A DNA stretch of 64,000 nt, from contig NZ_CP097263.1 of the NCBI RefSeq assembly GCF_028622115.1, forward strand, positions 3,100,001 to 3,164,000, read 5' to 3'. This document shows, in pieces, positions 53,409-62,112 of this stretch. The notes beneath the pieces are model-generated. The model was not told where the DNA came from. It saw only the letters and a list, made by a program, of their open reading frames with translations, and did not search any database. Source of the DNA: Kutzneria chonburiensis (GTDB lineage Bacteria > Actinomycetota > Actinomycetes > Mycobacteriales > Pseudonocardiaceae). Made by a program: the position numbers and the translations under genes. Position 1 is the stretch's first letter, and every line of letters starts with the position of its first letter.

Positions 53409-55922
53409 ATGCACAGCCCGCCCGACCTGCGCCCGATCGGGCGAGAGGCCGAGTGCGCGCGGGTTGTCGCCGCGGTGTCCGAGGGGCGGAGGGAATTCCG
53501 TGCACTGCTCGTCCTGGGCGGCGTCGGGTCCGGCAAGACGGCCGTGCTGGCGACGGGCATCGCCGACGCAACCGCGCAGGGTACCCGGGTGCTGCACGTG
53601 CGGGCGAACGCCGCCGAGGCCGAGGTGCCGTTCGGGGCCCTGCATCAGCTGCTGGCCGTCCTCGGCAATCAGCCGGCGTGGTCCGAGGTGGCCGGCGAGG
53701 ACGTCGCCGCCGCGCTGGTCGAGGCCGGCCTGGAGGCTCCCCTGCTGCTGGCCGTCGACGACGCGGAGCACCTCGACCGGCACTCGGCCCGGCTGCTCGG
53801 CCACATCGGCCGGCACACCAGCGCCGTCCCGATCACCCTGCTGATCTCGGCCCGGCGGCCGCCGGTCGGCATCGGGACGACCATGCCGGTGCTCCAGCTG
53901 TCCCGGCTGACCGATGCCGACGCGGCCCGGCTGGCCGATGCGCAGCCCCACCGGCCCAGCGGGCGGACCCGGCTGCGAATCCTGCGCGAGGCCGCCGGCA
54001 ATCCCCTGGCGATTGTCGAATTGTGCCGTGCCCACGCCGGTGGCCGGGGATTCACACGGATCCGACAAATGCTCGACGTTTGCAGCGCGGGTCTGCCGGA
54101 CCGAACCCGTTCGCTGGTGCTCCGCGCCGCGACGGGCGCCACCGCCGTCACCCCGGCGGACCTCATGGACTGGAAGCCGGCCGAGACCGCCGGGCTGGTC
54201 CGACTCGAGCACGGCGAGGTCCGCTTCGAGCATCCCCTTGCCGCGACGGCATGTTACTGGCGGGCGACCGCCGCTGAACGTCAACAGGCTCACCTGGACA
54301 TCGCTCGTGACGGCGCCACGCCGGCCGATCGCCAGGCGTGGCACCTGGGGCAGGCGTGTCTGGCGAGCGACGAGACAGTCGCGGCGGCCCTGGAGGCCAC
54401 GGCGCCGGAGCAGGACGCTTGTGCGGAGGCCGAAGCGCTGCAACGCGCCGCCGAGTGCAGTCCCGAACCGGCGCAGCAGGTACGCCGGTATCTCGGCGCG
54501 ATGGCCGCGGCGGACCGGCTCGGCGCGCCGGCGTGGGTGCGTGAACTGCACACCGAACTGCTGGCCCGTACTGACGATCCACAGGCGTTGAACCAGGCCG
54601 CCCGGCACGTCGGACAGGCGCTGTCGCTGGCCGGGCGACAGCGGGAGGCGTTCGCCCACCTGCACAGCCGCGTGTCCTCGGACGGGATCCCGGTGTTGAG
54701 TGAGATCGCCTTCCGGTCCGGTCTGCCGGATCAGCGGACGGCGGTGGCGGAGTTGCTGCCGGACATCCCCGACCAGATCGCGCAGGCGGTCGTGCGGGTA
54801 CGCACCGAGCCTTGGCGTGCCCTGGAGCTGACCGACCTGCCGGTACCGGCCGAGCCGTCGCGTTCCTGGTTGACGGCCGTCGGCGAGATCGCCTGGTACG
54901 CCGACGAAAGCGCGGCCTGCGTCTCGCATCTGGCGCCGGTCTTCACCGAACTGGTCGAGCAGGACGGCGTCGAGCTCACCGGGCCGTGGGTGTTACACCT
55001 GATGCAGGCGCTGCTGGACACCGGGGCATGGGACACGGCCGCCACCATGCTGACGACACTGGCGAACTTCGCCGGGGCACGAGAAATCGTGGCGTCACAG
55101 GTCTGGGTCGCGGCGCTGCGCGGTGAACTCGCGGCGAAGCGCGGCGCACCCGCGCCGAACGTCATGGATTGCGCATGGCGAATTGTCCCCACCGAGGAAA
55201 ACCGTGCCGGCACGGCAATGCTGCGCCGTGCGGCCGGCCTCGCCGCGCTGGCCGTCGGCGACTGCGGCATGGCGTATCGCCACTTGCGGGCGTTGTTCGG
55301 CGCGGACGTCACGCCGCTGCACCCTGCCCTCAGCCACCGCTCGATCGTCGAACTCGTGGAGGCCGGCGTGCGCGTCGGCGAGCACCGCGAATGCGCCCGT
55401 CTCCTTGGCGCGCTACAAGAGCAGCCCGAGATGACCGCCCGCCAGCGACTTCGGCTGGGCCACGCGGCCGCGCTGCTCGGCGACGGCCCGGACACCGAAG
55501 GGTATTTCGTGTCGGCCGTGGCGAATCCGCGGGCCGACCAGTGGCCGTTCGACCACGCGTTGGCCCAGCTGCACTTCGCGGAGTGGCTGCGCCGCCAGCG
55601 GCGCAGCGTGGAGGCCCGCCCGCTGTTCACCACCGCACTTGAGACGTTCAGCGAGCTCGGCGCGGCGCTGCTCGTGCACCGGACCCGCGGCGAGTTGCGT
55701 GCCTGTGGCGGGGACGACGAGGAGAGCGGAAACGACCGCCTGTCAGTGCTTTCGGCGCAGCAGCGCCGGGTGGTGCAGCTCGTGGCGACCGGTATGCGCA
55801 ACCAGGATGTGGCCGCTCGCCTGCTGCTCTCCGCCCGCACGGTGGACTCCCACCTTCGCGAGGCCTACGCGAAGCTCGGGATCAGCAACCGCCATCAGCT
55901 CCGTTCGGTGGTGGAGTGCTGA
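53409..55922 (+). CDS. LAL-family LuxR regulator 1 (ATPase-LuxR HTH) with a TTA codon
   Basis: 837 aa. Walker A is GGVGSGKT near residue 40 and Walker B-like PLLLAVDDAEHLD near 115. A long helical middle follows, then a C-terminal LuxR HTH (LSAQQRRVVQLVATGMRNQDVAARLLLSARTVDSHLREAYAKLG). LAL proteins are typical pathway-specific activators of polyketide clusters. Residue 529 is encoded by TTA (54993-54995), the rare leucine codon that makes expression depend on the bldA tRNA. The ATG at 53409 has a strong GAGGAGGA site. The stop overlaps the start of the next LAL gene (TGATG), so both are made together. Confidence 0.92.
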   Translation: MHSPPDLRPIGREAECARVVAAVSEGRREFRALLVLGGVGSGKTAVLATGIADATAQGTRVLHVRANAAEAEVPFGALHQLLAVLGNQPAWSEVAGEDVAAALVEAGLEAPLLLAVDDAEHLDRHSARLLGHIGRHTSAVPITLLISARRPPVGIGTTMPVLQLSRLTDADAARLADAQPHRPSGRTRLRILREAAGNPLAIVELCRAHAGGRGFTRIRQMLDVCSAGLPDRTRSLVLRAATGATAVTPADLMDWKPAETAGLVRLEHGEVRFEHPLAATACYWRATAAERQQAHLDIARDGATPADRQAWHLGQACLASDETVAAALEATAPEQDACAEAEALQRAAECSPEPAQQVRRYLGAMAAADRLGAPAWVRELHTELLARTDDPQALNQAARHVGQALSLAGRQREAFAHLHSRVSSDGIPVLSEIAFRSGLPDQRTAVAELLPDIPDQIAQAVVRVRTEPWRALELTDLPVPAEPSRSWLTAVGEIAWYADESAACVSHLAPVFTELVEQDGVELTGPWVLHLMQALLDTGAWDTAATMLTTLANFAGAREIVASQVWVAALRGELAAKRGAPAPNVMDCAWRIVPTEENRAGTAMLRRAAGLAALAVGDCGMAYRHLRALFGADVTPLHPALSHRSIVELVEAGVRVGEHRECARLLGALQEQPEMTARQRLRLGHAAALLGDGPDTEGYFVSAVANPRADQWPFDHALAQLHFAEWLRRQRRSVEARPLFTTALETFSELGAALLVHRTRGELRACGGDDEESGNDRLSVLSAQQRRVVQLVATGMRNQDVAARLLLSARTVDSHLREAYAKLGISNRHQLRSVVEC

Positions 55923-58618
55923 TGGCCACCGCCTGCGCCAGCCGCCTTGTCGGCCGCGACCGGGAACTGGGCCGCATCAAGTCCATTGTGGACGGCTCGC
56001 CCGCGTCACTGCTGGTGCTCGGCGACATCGGCACCGGCCGGTCGACGTTGCTGGAACTCGCGGCTGAGCACGCGGCAGCCGGGAATCGGGCCGTGGCGGC
56101 CCTTCGCGGCCGACCGCTGGAGCACGATCGGCCGTTCACCGCCCTGCACCGGTTGCTCCGCCAGCTGCTCTCGGACGCGCGGGCGACGGGCATGAAGCCG
56201 CCGTGGGCCTTCGAACCGACACTCGACCTGCCGGACGACCCGGCGCTCGTGCGCAGCGCTGCACTGTCCATCGTGGACGCTGCCACCAGCCGTTCGCCGC
56301 TGGTCGTGGTGATCGACGACGCCCACCGGCTCGACCAGCCGTCCCTCGATGCCATCGCGTTCGTCCAGCGGCACATCGGCGGGCGGCCGCTCACTGTTGT
56401 GTTGAGTGCCGTCGGCGAGGCCACCCCGCCCGCCGTCGATGCCACCATCCCCACGATGGTGCTGGAGCCGTTACCCCTGGACGCCAGCGCCCGGCTGCTC
56501 GACAGCAGGCCCGGCGCACCGACGGGCCTGGCGCGACGTCACATCCTCGTTCGCGCGCAAGGCAATCCGCTTACCCTCGTCGAGCTCGGCGCGCTACACG
56601 CGGTCGGCCATGACGTGTACACCTCGCTGCCGGATCGGGCCCGGCTCTTTCTGGACGAGATCGGCCGACTGCCCGAGCAGACGCGCGCACTGCTGACCTA
56701 TGCCGCCGCCGCGCACGGCCGTCCGAGGCTGGCGGTGATCGCCCGGGCGGCCGGCGTCAAGCTGCGGCTGGCCGACTGGGCGGCGGCCGAGCAGTCAGGC
56801 GTGGTGACCATCGTCGCCGAGCACGTCGTGTTCACCCACCCGCTGGCTCGGATGGCGGCGCTGCACGCGGCCACCGAGGAGGGGATGCGCCGCGCGCACA
56901 GCGACCTCGCGGACGTGACGGCCGACGATCCCGGCGCGCGAGCCTGGCACCTGGCCCACGCCGGCGCCGACCGGGCCGAGGCCGCGGCTGAGCTCGAAGC
57001 CGCCGCCGACCTGGCCACCGGCGAGCTGTTGGAAGCGACCTGCGCGTACGTGGCCGCGGCCCGGCGCAGTGACGACCCGGACGAGCGAAGACGCCGCTAC
57101 ACCAAGGCAACCACCGCGGCCGGCCGGCTGGGCGATCCAGGCTGGGCCCGTGAACTGGCCGCGGTGCTCCGGGCGACCACCGACGACCGTGAGTCGCTCG
57201 CGGTCGCCGCCTGCGCCTGCGCGCGAGCGCTTTCCCAGTTGTCCCACCAACACGCCGCTTTCGCGGAGGTGTCGCCGGCCTTGGCCGAGACACCGCCCCG
57301 AAGCCTGCTCATGGCGTCGCTGCTGGCGGTCGCGGCCTCGATCGCCTTCCATTCCGGGGATCCGGCGCACCGGGCTGCCGTATCTCGACTGCTGCACAAC
57401 GTCCGCACCGGGCCCGGCCACCTGAGCGGCGACTTGGTGATCTACGCCAGGGCGGCGATCGCGCCGGGGCGGCTGCCGGCCGAATCGCGCCGTCGGATCG
57501 AGTACGCCTGCCGGACGTCGACCAGCCCGACACAGCTGCTGGCGCTGGGCACCGCGGCCTGGCACGCGGACGAGTCGGAACTGGCCGTCGAACTCTTCCA
57601 GCAGGGCTTCGCCAACGCGCGCACGCGCGAGCAGCGCGGCGAGTTCCTCGACTGCTTCCCGGCGATGATCTCCGCGCTGATCGACACCGGCCGCTGGCGC
57701 GAGGCGGACGCGATGATCCGGTACGGACAGCATGTCGCGACCGTGGCGCGGGCCGACCGGCTGCACGTCGAGGTGACCGCGCTGCGAGCCTTGTTGACGG
57801 CCTACCGCGGCGACGGCGACGCGGCGACGGCCCTGCTCGACGACGTGTGGCATCAGGTCGACCTGGACGACAACCGGTCCGTGCACGCGCTTGTGCTGAT
57901 TGCCGCGGGCGCGGCCGCGCTGACCTCGGGCAATCCGGAAAACGCTTACCTCCACCTGCGGGCCCTGTTCGACGCGGACGGCAGTCCGCGGCACCACTTC
58001 CTGTCCCCACGGGCGATCGGTCAGCTGGCGATCGCCGCGTGGCGATCGGGCCGGGTCGACCGGGCGGCGCCGGTGCTCGCCGCCGTGCGCACCTGCGCCG
58101 GCCCGCGGCCCACGGTTCGCATGACGTTGCTCATCCACCACGCCGCCGCGTTGATCGACGGCGATCGCACCGCCGAGAAGCACTTCCGCGCGGCTCTGCG
58201 CCTGCCGGTGTCCCAGCGTTGGCCGTTGTCCCGTGCCCTCGCCGTGATGGACATGTCCGAGTGGCTGCGCAAACACCACCGCCCGGTCGAGGCCCGTCCG
58301 CTGCTGGCCGAGGCCGTCGAGTCCTTCACCCGGTTGGAGGCCAGCGCCCTGGCTTTTCGCGCTCGCGCTCACCTTCGAGCCGCGGGTGTGGCCGGCGGGC
58401 CCGTCGCCACCGGAGACTTCTCCGCACTCACCCGACAGCAGCAGCGCGTCGCCCGGCTCGCCGCTGACGGCCTGCGCAACCGTGAGATCGCGGACCGGAT
58501 GCACCTGTCGCCGCGCACGGTCGCGCAACACCTGTACGCGACCTACGCCAAACTGGGTATCACCGGCCGCAGCGGCCTGCGCGACGTCATTCCGTTCGAC
58601 GGCGCGGCCGGGGAGTGA
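55922..58618 (+). CDS. LAL-family LuxR regulator 2 with degenerate Walker A and a TTA codon
   Basis: 898 aa. The P-loop reads GDIGTGRST: the invariant Lys is Arg, so NTP binding may be weak. The Walker B-like PLVVVIDDAHRLD is present. The C-terminal LuxR HTH is LTRQQQRVARLAADGLRNREIADRMHLSPRTVAQHLYATYAKLG. Residue 184 is a TTA codon (56471-56473). It is translationally coupled to LAL 1 by a TGATG overlap; a hetero-oligomer of one ATPase-competent and one degenerate partner is possible but inferred. A stem-loop with a T tract follows at 58663. Confidence 0.9.
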   Translation: MATACASRLVGRDRELGRIKSIVDGSPASLLVLGDIGTGRSTLLELAAEHAAAGNRAVAALRGRPLEHDRPFTALHRLLRQLLSDARATGMKPPWAFEPTLDLPDDPALVRSAALSIVDAATSRSPLVVVIDDAHRLDQPSLDAIAFVQRHIGGRPLTVVLSAVGEATPPAVDATIPTMVLEPLPLDASARLLDSRPGAPTGLARRHILVRAQGNPLTLVELGALHAVGHDVYTSLPDRARLFLDEIGRLPEQTRALLTYAAAAHGRPRLAVIARAAGVKLRLADWAAAEQSGVVTIVAEHVVFTHPLARMAALHAATEEGMRRAHSDLADVTADDPGARAWHLAHAGADRAEAAAELEAAADLATGELLEATCAYVAAARRSDDPDERRRRYTKATTAAGRLGDPGWARELAAVLRATTDDRESLAVAACACARALSQLSHQHAAFAEVSPALAETPPRSLLMASLLAVAASIAFHSGDPAHRAAVSRLLHNVRTGPGHLSGDLVIYARAAIAPGRLPAESRRRIEYACRTSTSPTQLLALGTAAWHADESELAVELFQQGFANARTREQRGEFLDCFPAMISALIDTGRWREADAMIRYGQHVATVARADRLHVEVTALRALLTAYRGDGDAATALLDDVWHQVDLDDNRSVHALVLIAAGAAALTSGNPENAYLHLRALFDADGSPRHHFLSPRAIGQLAIAAWRSGRVDRAAPVLAAVRTCAGPRPTVRMTLLIHHAAALIDGDRTAEKHFRAALRLPVSQRWPLSRALAVMDMSEWLRKHHRPVEARPLLAEAVESFTRLEASALAFRARAHLRAAGVAGGPVATGDFSALTRQQQRVARLAADGLRNREIADRMHLSPRTVAQHLYATYAKLGITGRSGLRDVIPFDGAAGE

Positions 58619-58662
58619 TGTGGCTCCGTCAACACACCGAAAAGCGTAATCGAAGCCATCAC

Positions 58663-58684
58663 CCGGCCCCTGGCCGGTCTTTTT
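58663..58684 (+). terminator. Rho-independent terminator after LAL 2
   Basis: CCGGCC (58663-58668), loop CCT, GGCCGG (58672-58677), then TCTTTTT. A 6-bp GC stem followed by a T run 45 bases after the LAL 2 stop is a standard intrinsic terminator, unusual in having a T tract in this GC-rich context. Confidence 0.75.
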
Positions 58685-59293
58685 GGATTAGTGTCGCGCC
58701 ATCACATCCATCGTCACCGCTGGCTATAGCAGTACCCGGGAAGACCCACGTCAGACACGCTTCAACCGGGGTGACTCTTCGGGCAACGGAACTTAGCCCG
58801 ACGAACTCAAGGTGAACACGGCGCGACTGACCGTTGTCGATCTGGACTATAGTTGCCTTATCGAACCGCCCGATACGACAATCAAAGAGGCCGTCCCCGC
58901 ATCCGGCGGGGCGTCGCGGCCGCCGACGACAAGGGATGGAGGTGATCACGGCATTTCGCGATGCGGTGCGGACGATCACACGCTACGTGCAACTGGGGTG
59001 TTGCCAAGCCATTCGGAGTGCGCAACTGTTATCGGCCTCGCGTTCTTTTCGGTCATGAATAATATCGTCCATGACCCCCTGACCTGGGCCGAAGGCATGT
59101 AGTTCGTGGTGGACAAACAATGCTGCGCGAGTTGTCGCGGTCCCTGGTGACCGGCCGAACTCGACCAGCGCACACTCAATGCCGCGATTGCGCCGATGGC
59201 GCCGTCGTGTGATCCGTGGCGGGTTTTCCGCGCCGCACGACACAGCGGTCACACGTGTGCGCATGTGTATTTCTTGCGAGAGGATCTCCAGAG
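58685..59293. other. 609-bp intergenic region before LAL 3
   Basis: This stretch is clearly less GC-rich than its surroundings. It has only short open frames without coding character. It must contain the LAL 3 promoter. A possible -10 is TATAGT at 58848-58853, but its -35 partner (CTGACC at 58827) has short spacing. I did not find a convincing copy of the GGGG-box motif here. Confidence 0.5.
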
Positions 59294-62112
59294 GTGAGCT
59301 GCTTCCTTGGATCGTACGGGTCGGAACACGGCGCCCCGGAGCTGGACGCCTGGGAGGCGAAGGGCGGGCTCCTACTCCTTCGCGGACCGAAGTGCGCAGG
59401 GAAGACCACCGTGCTCAGCCGAATCTGTGAATCAGCGACGGAATCGGGAATGCTCAGCCTGTTGGCGACGGGCTGGTTGAACGAGTACAACTCCCCTTCG
59501 GCGTCATGCGGCAGATCCTGGACCAGCTGGACGCGGCCGACGGGGGCGGCGACCTCGACGACACCGCCGACTCGTCCTCGGCCATCGCCGAACTCGGCCA
59601 CGACTCGTCCGACCTGGCCAACGAACGTGTGTACGACCGCCTCCTGCGGGCCACCGCGAAACGGCCGCTGCTGATCGCCGTCGACGACATCAACTATGTC
59701 GACAGCCCCTCCCGACGGTTTCTGCGCTTCCTGGCCCGGCGGCTGAAGGGGACGTGCATCCGGCTGGCCATGGCCGAGCGAACGGGACACGCCGTCTCCT
59801 ACTGCGACGACCTGCGAACCGACGTCCTGCGGCTGCCGTACACCAGCGTGGTCCGGCTGTGGCTGCTGGGACGCAAGCAGATCGCCCGGCGCATCACGGA
59901 GCACCTGCCGCAGCTCCCCGCTTCGCTCCCGGCTCCCGCGACCAAACAGCTGGCCGGCGACATCCACGACCTGACCGGCGGCAACCCGCTGCTCGTGGAC
60001 CTGCTGGTGCGCAAGTGGTTCACGTCGGCCGAGCCGACCAGGGCGGCGCCGATCGTCGACACGGACTTCCACGACAGCGTCCGGGTGATGATCAGTGACA
60101 CGGACCTGCCCGACATCCGCCGCGGCGCCCACGCGTTGGCCGTGCTCGACGGCCTCGCGACCCAGCCGCGGCTGGCCCGGCTGCTCGGGATCGACACCGC
60201 CACGGCCGGCCGGATCCTCGGCTCGCTCAACGACCTCGGCATGCTGGTCGGCGGCTGTCTGCGGCCGGAAATGCGCCGTGCGCTGCTTCAGGACGAGAGT
60301 TTCACCGCGCGGGGCGAGCTGCATTCGCGGGCGGCCCACGTGCTGTTCGAGGACAGCCTGCCCCTGGCGCAGGTCGTCGAGCAGCTCACCGCGGCGGGCA
60401 GGATTGCCGCACCGTGGGATCTGCCCCTCGTCCTCGGCCTGGTCAACCGGGCGCTGAAGGGCGGCGACACGGACATGGCCAGCCGGCTGCTCAAACTGGC
60501 CAAGGTCTCGGCCGTCGGTCCCGATGAGCGCTGCGCCGTGGAGATGCTGCTGCTGCGCACCACCTGGCTGACCGACCCCGGGCTGGTCGGCTCCCTGCTG
60601 CCGACGCTCTGCCGCGCCGCCCGCCGCGGCGTGTTGAACGCGACCGACCTGGCGTTTCTGGTTCGAGTGGCGCTGTGGCACGGCTGCGCGGAGTTCGCCG
60701 CGGAGTTGATGCCCCTCATGCGGGAGAAATCGCCGCAGTCACCGCATCCGGTCGAGGTCGGTCTGGCCGAGGCGCTCTACAGCCTGTGGAACGGCATGCC
60801 GATCGACTGGGAGACGGTGGAACTGTGCTCGTCGAGTGCGGCCGACGAGCCTTACGGACCGGGAGCCGACGTCCACTCGCTCCTCCTCGGCCTGCGCAAG
60901 ATCCATGACTCGATGAACGGGGGCAACCGGGCCCAGGTGACCTTCTGGGCCGAGCAGGTGCTCCAGGGCATCCGTGTGCAGTCCTCGGCCGTGGAAACCC
61001 TGCTGTTCGCGTGCAGCGCGCTGGACCACATGGGCTCGCTGCCCGCCGCGCGGCCGTGGTTCACCCAGCTGTCCGAGGCGCTCGAGGCGTATCCGTCCCC
61101 GCTGTGGAAGGCCCTGGTGGCCGTCGTCCAGGCGAAGATCTCGTTCGAGCTCGGCGACCTCGGTTCCGCGCACCGGCTGCTCGAGACGGCCCTCGCGCAC
61201 AAGCCGTGGCACGAATGGGGTTCGAAGGTCGTCGTCATCGCCTCACTGCTGGTCGAGACCCTGACCGAGATGGGCCGGCCGCAGGAGGCCGCCGAGGTGC
61301 TCGACCGTCCCGTTCCCGTCGCGGTGTACCAGCGATGGGACGGCCTGCAGTACGTGAACGCCCGCGGCCGGTACCACCTGGCGACCGGTCGGCTGCACGC
61401 GGCGCTGGCCGACTTCGAGACCTGCCGGGACATGAGCGCCGCCCTCCGCGGCGAGGCGCCCACGATCGCCGACCGGACCGACCTGATGGTGGCCTGGCGC
61501 TGCGGGATGGCGGAGACCTATCTGGCTCTCGGCGACGTGGCCCGCGCCCGGGAGATCCTCCAGCAACAGCTGAAACGGCTCCCCAGCGAGGAAAAGCCCG
61601 TCCACGGGATCACACTGCGCCTCATCGCCAGGACCACGAGGGACGAAGGCCGGCGGCTGTCCCTGCTGAAGTCCTCCGCGGACGTGTTGGAACGCTACGG
61701 AAGCCGGTTGCAGCTCGCGTACACGCTCACCGAGCTGGCGGCCGCCTACCGGGAGACCTCGCGGCTGAACCTGGCGCGGACCACGTCGAAGCGGGCGCAG
61801 CGGATGGCCGAGCAGTGCGAGGCGCGTCGGCTGCTCGATCTCGTCACCGCGGACGCGCAGGGGGCCGGGCGGGACAAACAACCGGTCGACCAGCACCCGG
61901 AACTGGCCGAGCTGAGCTCCGCCGAACGGCGCGTGGCGGTGCTGGCGATCTGTGGCCACACCAACCGGGAGATCTCCGGCAAGCTGTTCATCACCGCCAG
62001 CACCGTCGAGCAGCACCTGACCCGGATCTACCGCAAACTCGGCGTACGGCACCGCGAGGACCTGCTGGACAAGTTCTCGACCGTGTTCATGAGCCGTGAA
62101 CGGAGCGGCTGA
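59294..62112 (+). CDS. LAL-family LuxR regulator 3 (one frame break near the N-terminus)
   Basis: 939 aa once repaired. The N-terminal P-loop is LRGPKCAGKTT near residue 35. The frame then fails at the C run 59493-59496; adding one C gives YNSPFGVMRQILDQL and joins the frame that runs to 62112. The Walker B-like segment is PLLIAVDDINYVD. A long TPR-like body and the LuxR HTH (LSSAERRVAVLAICGHTNREISGKLFITASTVEQHLTRIYRKLG) complete it. The GTG at 59294 starts close to the P-loop domain with AGAGG about 10 bases upstream; earlier in-frame codons are less likely. It is not coupled to LAL 1 and 2. The last 26 bases overlap the convergent flavin oxidoreductase gene. Confidence 0.88.

Noticed and set aside
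58827-58853. Promoter for LAL 3 (CTGACC and TATAGT)
   Set aside because: The spacing is only 15 bp and the site is more than 400 bp from the start codon; too weak to list as a feature.
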